From an uncultured Bacteroidota bacterium (GTDB lineage Bacteria; Bacteroidota; Bacteroidia; UKL13-3): 13,066 nucleotides of DNA. The notes under the pieces were generated by a model. That model saw nothing but the letters and a program-made list of their open reading frames with translations, searched no databases and was not told where the DNA came from. The number at the start of each line of letters is the position of its first letter. The first letter of the stretch is position 1. Location: contig CAISTO010000215.1 of the NCBI GenBank assembly GCA_903888395.1, positions 1 through 13,066 of the forward strand, read 5' to 3'. Of this stretch, positions 7,029 to 13,066 are shown piece after piece. The position numbers were made by a program, and so were the translations under genes.

Positions 7029-8195
7029 ATGATTTTAGAATCAATATTTTGGATATGCATTTTTATAGTATTTTATAGCTATTTTGGCTATGGAATTATT
7101 ATTTATTTGATTGTTAAAATAAAAAATTTATTAAGTCAAAACTCTATTTTTGATTTATCCTATGAGCCTGAAGTTACTTTAATTGTTCCTTGTTTTAATG
7201 AAGCAGCTTATATAGAAGATAAAATTCATAATAGCTTAGCATTAGATTATCCAGTCAACAAATTAAAACTAATTTTTATAAGTGATGGAAGTTCTGATGA
7301 AACCCATGAAAGAATAAAAAAATATCCTTCAGTTGTTGCATTGCATGAAAATAAAAGAAGTGGTAAGGCATCGGCAATGAATAGAGCTATGGAATTTGTA
7401 AATACGCCAATCGTTGTTTTTTGTGATGCTAATACCATGCTTAATTCAGAAGCAATTAAAGAATTAGTAAAACATTATCAAGATGATAAAGTAGGAGCTG
7501 TAACAGGTGAAAAACGAATTATTTCTGCAAACAAAGAAGGTGCTAGTTCAGCTGGTGAAGGAATTTATTGGAAATATGAATCATTACTCAAACAATTAGA
7601 TTCCGATTTTTATACCGTAGTTGGAGCGGCTGGTGAATTAATGAGCTATAGAACTAGTTTATATAAAGTACTTCCTACCGATACATTATTAGACGATTTA
7701 ATGCAATCAATGGAAATTGCAATTGACGGTTATAAAGTTATTTACGAGAAAAAAGCTTGGGCAGCCGAAACAGCCAGTGCCAATGTAAAAGAAGAATTGA
7801 AACGTAAAATTAGAATCAGTGCAGGTGCATGGCAATCTATGCTAAGATTAGGAAAAGCATTTAATCCATTCCATAATTTTAAACTTTTTTTTGCTTTTAT
7901 TTCTCATAAGGTTTTACGTTGGACATTAGCACCATTATCATTATTAGTTTTACTCATTGTTAATGTGCTTTTAGCTTCAAATATTAACACTATTTATGCA
8001 GTTCTTTTAGTCTTTCAATTAGGATTTTATGCTTTAGCAATGCTTGGGTGGTATTTTGAAAATAAACGTATAAAAGTAAAAGTACTTTTTGTACCGTATT
8101 ATTTTTTCATCATGAATTTGTGCGTTTTTTTAGGGCTATTTAGGTTTTTAAAAGGCAAACAATCTGTTTCATGGGAAAGAGCTCAAAGGGCTTAA
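7029..8195 (+). CDS. membrane-anchored family 2 glycosyltransferase
   Basis: A 388-residue GT-A fold enzyme. One membrane helix lies at about 5-30, the catalytic domain at 47-275, and three more helices at about 285-312, 320-341 and 350-372. Motifs in order are LIVPCFNEAAY (51-61), FISDGSSDET (83-92) for nucleotide binding, VFCDANT (130-136) with the DxD-like metal site, TVVGAAGELMSYR (196-208) for the acceptor region, LLDDLMQSM (220-228) with the putative catalytic acid, and RKIRISAGAWQSM (259-271) in the place of the QxxRW motif of processive enzymes. The overall shape is that of transferases acting on lipid-linked or polymeric sugar at the inner face of the membrane. With the upstream genes it probably builds the repeat unit or a simple homopolymer; donor and linkage cannot be read from the sequence. 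Confidence 0.9.
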   Translation: MILESIFWICIFIVFYSYFGYGIIIYLIVKIKNLLSQNSIFDLSYEPEVTLIVPCFNEAAYIEDKIHNSLALDYPVNKLKLIFISDGSSDETHERIKKYPSVVALHENKRSGKASAMNRAMEFVNTPIVVFCDANTMLNSEAIKELVKHYQDDKVGAVTGEKRIISANKEGASSAGEGIYWKYESLLKQLDSDFYTVVGAAGELMSYRTSLYKVLPTDTLLDDLMQSMEIAIDGYKVIYEKKAWAAETASANVKEELKRKIRISAGAWQSMLRLGKAFNPFHNFKLFFAFISHKVLRWTLAPLSLLVLLIVNVLLASNINTIYAVLLVFQLGFYALAMLGWYFENKRIKVKVLFVPYYFFIMNLCVFLGLFRFLKGKQSVSWERAQRA

Positions 8196-8333
8196 ATAAT
8201 TGATTCCCTCAAAAATAAAATTGCTTGTTTTTATATTATTAATTTTTTTTTGCCTTTTATCATTATTGTAAATATTTAAAGCGGGAAAGCCAATTTATTT
8301 TCATTTTTTTGCGCCCTAATTTTTATAAAAAAA

Positions 8334-9419
8334 ATGATTATTTTTATTGCAATTTTATTTACTCTTACATCGGGAAGTTATATTTTTTTAGAGCAAAATC
8401 AATTTGGTAAATTGCCAACTGGTGATAGGTTAGAAAAAATAAAAAATTCGAAAAACTATAGAGACGGTGCTTTTCAAAACCAACATTTTACCCCCGATTT
8501 AGCCGAAGGTACTTCGTATTTTGATATTTTAAAATCATTTATGAATAAACCTAAAAATACGGAACCCCCTCAAAATATTCCTTCTATAAAAACTAATTTA
8601 TTCCAATTAGATTCATCAAAATCACAAATAGTTTGGTTTGGCCATTCTAGTTATTTTATAAAAACAAATGGTTTAAATATTTTAATTGATCCTGTTTTTA
8701 GTGGGAGTGCCTCACCTGTGAGTTTTTTTGGAAAAAACTTTAAAGGAAGTAATGAATATGCGGTAGAAGATTTTCCAGCGTTAGATTTTGTAATTATAAC
8801 CCATGATCATTACGATCATTTGGATTACAAAACTATTTTGAAATTGAAAAATAAAACCAAACATTTTTATACTTCACTTGGAGTTGGAGCGCATTTAAAT
8901 TTATGGGGAATTAATGATTCTAAAATCACTGAATTTGATTGGTGGGATTCGATTGATGTAACTCCTGAAATAAAAATAATTGCAACTCCAGGAAGACATT
9001 TTTCTGGGAGAAAGTTTAAAAGAAATCAATCATTATGGGCATCTTATATTTTACAAACTCCAACCGAAAATTTATTCTTAGGTGGCGACAGTGGATTTGA
9101 TACGCATTTTGAAGAAATAGGTAAAAAGTATGGTCCCTTTGATTTGGCTTTATTAGAATGTGGGCAATACAACAAAATGTGGGGTTATATTCACATGATG
9201 CCAGAACAAGTGGTGCAAGCGGCCATTGATTTAAACACCAAAGTTTTGATGCCTGTACATTGGAGTAAATTTACATTGGCATTACACCCTTGGAACGAAC
9301 CAATAAAACTAGTTACTGCCAATGCAAAAGAACGAAACGTAAAACTCACCACACCATTAATTGGCCAAGTAATCACCATCAATGAAAACTATCCAGATAG
9401 TATTTGGTGGGAGTTTTAG
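8334..9419 (+). CDS. metallo-beta-lactamase-fold hydrolase, NAPE-PLD/UlaG-like, membrane-anchored
   Basis: A 361-residue protein with a hydrophobic N-terminus (2-19), either an uncleaved anchor or a signal peptide, then a full metallo-beta-lactamase domain from about 95. The landmarks are VWFGHSSYFIKTNG (100-113), ILIDPVFSGSASP (116-128), the HxHxDH motif HDHYDH (157-162), GRHFSGR (220-226) with H222, LGGDSG (249-254) with D252, and PVHW (307-310) with H309. Together H157, H159, D161, H162, H222, D252 and H309 supply the two-zinc site. GRHFSGR and the order of blocks are those of the N-acyl-phosphatidylethanolamine phospholipase D/UlaG-like group, so a phosphodiester or lipid substrate is plausible but unproven. 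It lies 138 bases past the glycosyltransferase on the same strand and may or may not be co-transcribed; its stop faces the convergent methyltransferase gene. Confidence 0.85.
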   Translation: MIIFIAILFTLTSGSYIFLEQNQFGKLPTGDRLEKIKNSKNYRDGAFQNQHFTPDLAEGTSYFDILKSFMNKPKNTEPPQNIPSIKTNLFQLDSSKSQIVWFGHSSYFIKTNGLNILIDPVFSGSASPVSFFGKNFKGSNEYAVEDFPALDFVIITHDHYDHLDYKTILKLKNKTKHFYTSLGVGAHLNLWGINDSKITEFDWWDSIDVTPEIKIIATPGRHFSGRKFKRNQSLWASYILQTPTENLFLGGDSGFDTHFEEIGKKYGPFDLALLECGQYNKMWGYIHMMPEQVVQAAIDLNTKVLMPVHWSKFTLALHPWNEPIKLVTANAKERNVKLTTPLIGQVITINENYPDSIWWEF

Positions 9420-9426
9420 AAAAATT

Positions 9427-9461
9427 GCTGTTAGCAACTAGCCCCTAACATCTGGCAATTA
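9427..9461. repeat. degenerate heptamer tandem repeat (about five units)
   Basis: The bases fall into 7-base units GCTGTTA, GCAACTA, GCCCCTA, ACATCTG, GCAATTA, with a loose consensus GCNNCTA. It starts seven bases after the stop of the hydrolase gene. Short heptanucleotide tandem repeats are known in some bacterial groups; here the copies are few and imperfect. Confidence 0.45.
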
Positions 9462-9478
9462 GATGAATTTTTAAAAAA

Positions 9479-9520
9479 GTCGTTATTATAAGTTCCATCG
9501 GAACGACCTTACGGTAGTAA
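9479..9520. repeat. small palindromic intergenic repeat (REP-like)
   Basis: Contains the hairpin GTTCC-ATC-GGAAC (9492-9504), an alternative longer pairing GTCGTT/AACGAC (9479-9484 with 9502-9507), and the following CCTTACGG (9507-9514) then TAG. It is more GC-rich than its surroundings. From memory, sequences of the form GTTCC...GGAACGA are dispersed between genes in Bacteroidota; copy number cannot be judged from this window, which holds only one. Confidence 0.45.
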
Positions 9521-9523
9521 AAT

Positions 9524-9554
9524 AAAAAAGGCCAACTTTTCAGTTAGCCTTTTT
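9524..9554 (-). terminator. bidirectional terminator between convergent genes
   Basis: Stem of 8 pairs: GGCCAACT at 9530-9537 and AGTTAGCC at 9542-9549, flanked by A6 (9524-9529) and T5 (9550-9554). On the minus strand the RNA reads GGCUAACU-GAAA-AGUUGGCC, with one G-U wobble and a GAAA tetraloop, then U6, so it suits the methyltransferase gene best. On the plus strand the wobble becomes a C-A mismatch, but U5 follows, so it may also stop the hydrolase transcript. Confidence 0.85.
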
Positions 9555-9575
9555 ATATTATTACAATTAAAATTA

Positions 9576-10793
9576 CTACCCTTTTATCATCAAAGCCATG
9601 TAGAAACCATCGTAACCAGTTACGGATGGTAAAACAATTTCTTCTTTTTCCAATGTGAAGTTTGAGTGATTTGCTAAGAAAGTAGCTACTTGCTTTTGGT
9701 TTTCGCTAGGCATAATGCTACAAGTTACGTATAACATTTTACCGCCAGTTTTAACCATTACATGGTATTTATCCAAAATTTCAAATTGTGTTTTCTTTAT
9801 ATTTTCTATAAAGTCAGCTTGCAATTTCCATTTTGCATCGGGGTTACGTTTTAAAACGCCTAATCCACTGCAAGGTGCATCTATCAATAAACGGTCGGCA
9901 AAATCAGTTAATTCTGTAACTGTATTTGGTTCTATTAAACGAGCTTCAACATTGCTTACACCCGCTCTGCGTCCACGTTTTCTAAGTTCATCTAATTTCC
10001 ATTGCTCCACATCCATGCTAATTAGTTTTCCTTTGCTTTGCATCAAAGCGGCAATGTGTAAAGTTTTGCCACCCGCACCCGCACAAGCATCAATAACGCG
10101 CATGTTGTTACCATCTATTTGTAAAAATTGAGCCACCATTTGGCTCGAAGCGTCTTGTACTTCAAAATGGCCTTCTTTAAAAAGTTCAGTTCTAAACAAA
10201 TTTGTTTTATTGATGATCAATAAAGCGTCATCGTAACCTGGAATTTCTTGAGCTTCTACTTTTAAATCGGCTAAGTTTTTTATCAGTTCTCTTTTGGTAC
10301 TTTTTAAAGTATTTACCCTAATAATAAAAGGTGCCATTTGGTTCAAAGCAGTAATTTCAGTTTCCCATTGGTCGCCTAGTTCTGCTTTTCCCATTTCGTC
10401 TAACCAATCAGGAATCGACTGATTAATTTTGCGGATTTCCATGGCTTCATGTCTGCGTTGCATTACTATTTGATAGTTAATTCCATCAAATTCTGGCCAA
10501 TAAGGAAGTTCCACTCCTTTGATCATAAAATGAATGGCAAGGATGGCAAACATTTGATGTTGTTTTAAAGGACGCATGTCTTGGTGACCCGTTAAACAAT
10601 ATTGATACAAACGAATCCAACGAACGATGTCATAAGTATTTTCGGCTATAAAGGCTCTATCACGAGCGCCCCAAGTGTGGTTATTGCGTAAGCTTTGCTC
10701 AATTACTTTATCAGCGTATTTTTTTTGATTAAATATTACGTTTAAGTTATTTACCACTTCATTTACTAAAGGGCGATGTAGTTTTTGTGTCAT
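9576..10793 (-). CDS. RsmB/NOP2-family RNA (cytosine-5)-methyltransferase
   Basis: A 405-residue cytoplasmic SAM-dependent methyltransferase for rRNA, of the Fmu/RsmB/NOL1-NOP2 family. Residues about 1-130 form a helical N-terminal domain in the position of the NusB-like domain of RsmB. The catalytic part follows with EVQDASSQ (211-218), SAM-binding DACAGAGGKT (235-244), acidic SMDVEQWKLDEL (259-270), the DAPCSG motif (305-310) with Cys308, and VTCSI (356-360) with Cys358. The two cysteines are the pair used for catalysis and product release in m5C enzymes. GYDGFYMA near the end matches the usual C-terminus. RsmB modifies C967 of 16S rRNA in E. coli; the exact target here is inferred. The start at 10793 is supported by an upstream -7 box. 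It ends at a strong terminator facing the hydrolase gene. Confidence 0.9.
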   Translation of the reverse strand: MTQKLHRPLVNEVVNNLNVIFNQKKYADKVIEQSLRNNHTWGARDRAFIAENTYDIVRWIRLYQYCLTGHQDMRPLKQHQMFAILAIHFMIKGVELPYWPEFDGINYQIVMQRRHEAMEIRKINQSIPDWLDEMGKAELGDQWETEITALNQMAPFIIRVNTLKSTKRELIKNLADLKVEAQEIPGYDDALLIINKTNLFRTELFKEGHFEVQDASSQMVAQFLQIDGNNMRVIDACAGAGGKTLHIAALMQSKGKLISMDVEQWKLDELRKRGRRAGVSNVEARLIEPNTVTELTDFADRLLIDAPCSGLGVLKRNPDAKWKLQADFIENIKKTQFEILDKYHVMVKTGGKMLYVTCSIMPSENQKQVATFLANHSNFTLEKEEIVLPSVTGYDGFYMALMIKG

Positions 10794-10845
10794 GAAATTA
10801 TTGTTTTGCTATGCAAATGTTAGTATTTGCAATTTAATTAAGCGC

Positions 10846-10853
10846 CAAAGATA
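10846..10853 (-). promoter_or_regulatory. -7 promoter element for the methyltransferase gene
   Basis: On the minus strand this reads TATCTTTG, an exact match to TAnnTTTG. It predicts a transcript start near 10840 and a leader of roughly 45 bases. No TTG is found 17-23 bases before it, so the -33 element is not evident. Confidence 0.45.
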
Positions 10854-10904
10854 ATCAAAAGCATAGCTTATTTAGTGAAGGTAAATAAAACTCATTTAAA
10901 ACAA

Positions 10905-10922
10905 TTGAAACTTTTGAAACTT
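10905..10922. repeat. 9-bp tandem duplication
   Basis: TTGAAACTT stands twice in a row (10905-10913 and 10914-10922). It is the first of several repeat structures in the 424-base gap between the methyltransferase and hypoxanthine phosphoribosyltransferase genes. Confidence 0.6.
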
Positions 10923-10970
10923 TAACAGAGAGATAGCTAAATTCCTGTCATTGACTTTTTTGTTTAAATT

Positions 10971-10983
10971 GCTAATTATTAGC
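10971..10983. repeat. short palindrome
   Basis: GCTAAT-T-ATTAGC is a perfect 6-bp inverted repeat around one central base. The dyad could be an operator half-site pair, but it is 178 bases upstream of the nearest gene start and may be incidental. Confidence 0.3.
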
Positions 10984-10992
10984 TAAATAAAA

Positions 10993-11054
10993 AACCACAT
11001 AGATATATAGGTTACATAGTTTAAACGCTTTGTTTTCTATATTCCTATGTGGTT
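10993..11054 (-). repeat. long hairpin element, likely terminator of the hpt-like gene
   Basis: Outer arms AACCACATAG (10993-11002) and CTATGTGGTT (11045-11054) pair perfectly over 10 bp. Inner arms ATATAG (11005-11010) and CTATAT (11037-11042) add 6 bp after a 2x2 internal loop, leaving a 26-base loop. The 5' side carries the repeated unit CATAG/TATAG. On the minus strand the hairpin is followed at once by a T6 tract, so it can end transcription of the hypoxanthine phosphoribosyltransferase gene, whose stop is about 165 bases upstream. On the plus strand T8 follows after CAA. The size suggests a dispersed intergenic element rather than a plain terminator. Confidence 0.6.
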
Positions 11055-11155
11055 CAATTTTTTTTAAAACAAGGAAACATAGCATTGTACGTAATTTTAT
11101 ATTGATTTTTTGAAAAAAATATCCTTAGCAATGACCAATTCAATCAATATAATTT

Positions 11156-11177
11156 CATCCTGAGCGTAGTCGAAGGA
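11156..11177. repeat. REP-like intergenic element (CCTGAGCGTAGTCGAAGG type)
   Basis: CCTGAGCGTAGTCGAAGG is an imperfect palindrome (CCT...AGG with GAGC/GTCG arms) and is clearly more GC-rich than the flanking DNA. I recognise this core from intergenic regions of many Bacteroidota and other bacterial genomes, where it recurs as a dispersed repeat. It contains the GTAG tetranucleotide often seen in REP sequences handled by RAYT transposases. Only one copy is present here. Confidence 0.55.
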
Positions 11178-11206
11178 CAACCAATCAACTTTATCAACCA
11201 ATCAAC
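11178..11206. repeat. 12-bp direct repeat after the REP-like element
   Basis: CAACCAATCAAC occurs at 11178-11189 and 11195-11206 (17-base period), inside a strand-asymmetric C/A-rich stretch that continues to the stop codon of the hypoxanthine phosphoribosyltransferase gene at 11218. It directly abuts the REP-like core and may belong to the same element. Confidence 0.5.
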
Positions 11207-11217
11207 CCAAAACCAAC

Positions 11218-11748
11218 CTACTTCACTACATAAATTTGATTCAAGTTTCGGCCATAACCGTCGTAATCTAATCCATAACCCACTACAAATTTGTTATCAA
11301 TATCAAAACCAACATAATCAATTTCTATATTTTCTTTTAGGGCTTCTGGCTTAAAAAGCAAGGTCATAATTTTTACACTTTCAGGCTGATGTTGCCAAAC
11401 CAATTCTAATATTTTTTTTACCGTAGTTCCAGTATCTACAATGTCTTCTATGATTATTACTGGTCTATTAGTAATTGAATGATTTAAACCAATTAAAGTT
11501 TTTACATCGCCAGTGCTTTCAGTTCCTTCATAGCTTGCTAATTTAATAAATGAAATTTCGCAAGGCGCTAAAAATGATTTCATTAAATCGGAAGTAAACA
11601 TAAACGAGCCATTCAATACAGAAAGGAATATGGGATTTTTACCATGATAATCAACTGTAAGTCTATTAGCTAACTCCACCACACGAGCTTGAATGGAATG
11701 ATGGCTAATAAATGGTTCAAAATGTAAATCCTTTACTTGTACGTTCAT
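11218..11748 (-). CDS. hpt: hypoxanthine phosphoribosyltransferase
   Basis: A 176-residue cytoplasmic purine-salvage enzyme that makes IMP (and often GMP) from hypoxanthine (guanine) and PRPP. Residues 97-109 (VIIIEDIVDTGTT) are the type I phosphoribosyltransferase PRPP-binding motif with the acidic pair E101-D102. SYEGTESTGDVK (72-83) is the flexible loop region, FKPEAL (132-137) carries the lysine that contacts the base, and DNKFVVGYGLDYDGYGRNL (151-169) is the C-terminal base-binding block. The length matches the bacterial family of about 175-180 residues. I chose the ATG at 11748 (MNVQVKDLHF). The frame stays open to an ATG at 11865, but that adds 39 residues foreign to the family and runs across the start of the divergent gene. 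The likely terminator is the hairpin at 10993-11054. Confidence 0.93.
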   Translation of the reverse strand: MNVQVKDLHFEPFISHHSIQARVVELANRLTVDYHGKNPIFLSVLNGSFMFTSDLMKSFLAPCEISFIKLASYEGTESTGDVKTLIGLNHSITNRPVIIIEDIVDTGTTVKKILELVWQHQPESVKIMTLLFKPEALKENIEIDYVGFDIDNKFVVGYGLDYDGYGRNLNQIYVVK

Positions 11749-11814
11749 AATATATAAAAAGCTTGAAATAAAATATTTGCAATAATAATGGACTCTATTC
11801 TTAATTAAAAGATG

Positions 11815-11843
11815 TTTGTTTACTATAAATTTTACTATTTTTG
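11815..11843 (+). promoter_or_regulatory. complete Bacteroidota-type promoter for the family 4 glycosyltransferase gene
   Basis: TTTG at 11815-11818 (-33 element), a 17-base spacer, then TATTTTTG at 11836-11843, an exact TAnnTTTG -7 box. The spacing is at the short end of the 17-23 range reported for this phylum. The start of transcription would fall near 11849-11850, at the A of the proposed ATG, which implies a leaderless or almost leaderless mRNA. Confidence 0.65.
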
Positions 11844-11849
11844 ACCAAT

Positions 11850-12953
11850 ATGAAAGTGCTAACAATTGTTTCTTACCCGTTTTTGCCTGCCACCACTGGA
11901 GGCGAAATTTGCACTTTAGGATTACATAATGAGTTAGCTAAAACCAATGAAGTTACTGTTTATACGGTGGCGCCTTATGCTACAAATTTCACAAAGCCAA
12001 ATTTTGAATTGATAGCAAATTTACCTTTTAAGGCAATTAGGTACATCAATATATTTGTATTTTTCAAAATACTGAAATTGATCAAAACGAAGCAAATTGA
12101 TTTAGTTTTCTTTGAACAAACTTGGTACGGTTGGTTATTATTGTTATTAAAAATTTTTACCAACAAAAAAATAGTTGTTCGTGCGCATAATATTGAATAT
12201 TTGCGTTTTAAAAGTATTGGTAAGGCTTGGTGGAAACTACTTTGTTATTATGAGAAAATAACTTACAAATCGGCCAATCAAGTGTTTTTTTTAACGGAAG
12301 AAGACAGACAAAAAGCAATTGAAGTTTTTAAATTAAACGCTCATCAAACACAAGTAATTCCTTATGGTGTTGATGTGAAATCAATGCCAGTGAAAAACGA
12401 AAATGCTGCATCTGAAATTAAATTAAGACATGAAATAAACGAAAACGATCATATTATTTTGTTTTATGGAACCATGGGCTATAAACCCAATAATGATGCT
12501 GTTTTATATTTGTTAAATAAATTACAACCAGCATTGCAAAAGCATCCGAATTTTTTTTATAAAATATTGGTATGTGGTAAAAATTTACCTTTTACTATTG
12601 AACAAAAAATAAAGGCTAATCCTAGTATTATTTATTGCGGATTTGTGCCTGATTTAAATGAATACATTGATGCTGCAAATGTGGTTCTGAACCCAATATT
12701 AAGTGGGGGAGGAGTAAAAACAAAAGCCATTGATGCTTTGGCGCGAAATGCTAATTTAGTTTCTACCGAAACAGGTGCAATTGGAATAGACAAAGCTGTT
12801 TGTGGTAATAAATTATATGTAGTTAATGATCATGATATTGATGGTTTTGCTACTGCAATTATTAAATATTGTGAAGCAAAAACAACAAATATTCCTAAAC
12901 AATTTTACGAAACTTATAACTGGAGTAAAATCATTGAACGATTAGAATTGTAG
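11850..12953 (+). CDS. family 4 (GT-B fold) glycosyltransferase
   Basis: A 367-residue cytoplasmic or membrane-associated enzyme of the GT4 type. The N-terminal Rossmann domain starts MKVLTIVSYPFLPATTGGE, with the Gly pair of the donor/acceptor loop at 17-18. VRAHNIEYLRFKS (110-122) is typical of the family. The linker holds VIPYGVD (169-175). The C-terminal domain begins at ILFYGTMGYKPNNDAV (203-218) and includes NPILSGGGVKTKAIDALA (281-298), in the place of the nucleotide-sugar binding EX7E region, with the second acidic residue not obvious. The final helix ends NWSKIIERLEL. It probably adds a sugar to a lipopolysaccharide or capsule precursor. The ATG at 11850 is preferred over an in-frame TTG at 11841, because that TTG forms part of the -7 promoter box. 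It is divergent from hpt with a 101-base gap. Confidence 0.9.
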   Translation: MKVLTIVSYPFLPATTGGEICTLGLHNELAKTNEVTVYTVAPYATNFTKPNFELIANLPFKAIRYINIFVFFKILKLIKTKQIDLVFFEQTWYGWLLLLLKIFTNKKIVVRAHNIEYLRFKSIGKAWWKLLCYYEKITYKSANQVFFLTEEDRQKAIEVFKLNAHQTQVIPYGVDVKSMPVKNENAASEIKLRHEINENDHIILFYGTMGYKPNNDAVLYLLNKLQPALQKHPNFFYKILVCGKNLPFTIEQKIKANPSIIYCGFVPDLNEYIDAANVVLNPILSGGGVKTKAIDALARNANLVSTETGAIGIDKAVCGNKLYVVNDHDIDGFATAIIKYCEAKTTNIPKQFYETYNWSKIIERLEL

Positions 12954-13016
12954 AAAACGACAATTTTTTAAACTAAAAAAATCCCTTAAAATTTAATAAT
13001 TTGCGGCACTTTGCAA

Positions 13017-13066
13017 ATGAATCCAACCTTACAATTACCCATATTTACTGAATTACAACAGTGTGC
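13017..13066 (+). CDS. start of an unidentified ORF (runs off the right edge)
   Basis: An ATG at 13017 opens a frame to the window end reading MNPTLQLPIFTELQQC. The 63-base gap after the glycosyltransferase stop contains TAATAATTTG, one base short of the TAnnTTTG spacing, about 20 bases before the ATG, as often seen before genes in this phylum. Too little is visible to assign a family; no signal peptide is apparent in the first 16 residues. Confidence 0.5.
   Translation, partial: MNPTLQLPIFTELQQC

Noticed and set aside
8215..8251. Possible terminator after the GT2 gene (ATAAAA/TTTTAT stem then a T9 run)
   Set aside because: The stem is only six A/T pairs and the T-run starts eight bases beyond it, so it is not convincing.
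9715..10131. Plus-strand ORF of 138 residues
   Set aside because: It is antisense to the catalytic core of the RsmB-like methyltransferase, whose motifs are clear.
11749..11865. Longer hpt reading frame beginning at an upstream ATG
   Set aside because: It would add 39 residues absent from the family and overlap the divergent glycosyltransferase start and promoter; the ATG at 11748 gives the usual length.

Overview
The window looks like chromosomal DNA from a low-GC member of the Bacteroidota. Pointers to this are the start of a TonB-dependent receptor with an N-terminal carboxypeptidase-regulatory-like domain, several AT-rich gene starts without a Shine-Dalgarno sequence, promoter elements fitting the Bacteroidota TAnnTTTG (-7) and TTG (-33) consensus, and intergenic repeats of kinds I associate with this phylum. 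No tRNA, rRNA, CRISPR array, transposase or phage gene was seen.

Layout. Bases 1-1817 (minus strand): the 5' part of a TonB-dependent receptor gene, an uncharacterised outer-membrane beta-barrel protein, and a small c-type cytochrome lipoprotein followed by a clear intrinsic terminator. Bases 1818-2490 are AT-rich and hold at most one doubtful small ORF. Bases 2491-8195 (plus strand) form an exopolysaccharide cluster: a half-length TolC-like periplasmic protein, a Wzc/GumC-like chain-length regulator whose C-terminal tyrosine-kinase domain looks catalytically degenerate, a Wzy/O-antigen-ligase-like membrane protein and a membrane-anchored family 2 glycosyltransferase. Next comes a membrane-anchored metallo-beta-lactamase-fold hydrolase of the NAPE-PLD/UlaG type (plus). 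Convergent to it are an RsmB-like rRNA cytosine methyltransferase and, after a repeat-rich gap, hypoxanthine phosphoribosyltransferase (both minus). A family 4 glycosyltransferase diverges from the latter behind a well-formed promoter and is probably leaderless. The last 50 bases start another unidentified ORF.

How the genes may work together. The GT2 enzyme would add sugars to a lipid-linked repeat, the Wzy-like protein would polymerise or ligate it in the periplasm, and the Wzc/GumC-like protein would set chain length and drive export. There is no Wza-type outer-membrane exporter, no Wzx flippase, no initiating phosphoglycosyltransferase and no tyrosine phosphatase in the window. The first gene instead encodes a protein with TolC-like helices but no room for the TolC beta-barrel strands. 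The pairing of a barrel-less TolC half with a pseudokinase Wzc is the most unusual thing here and the best candidate for an undescribed variant export machine. The rest is ordinary housekeeping and surface biology, apart from several repeat elements between 9420 and 11217.
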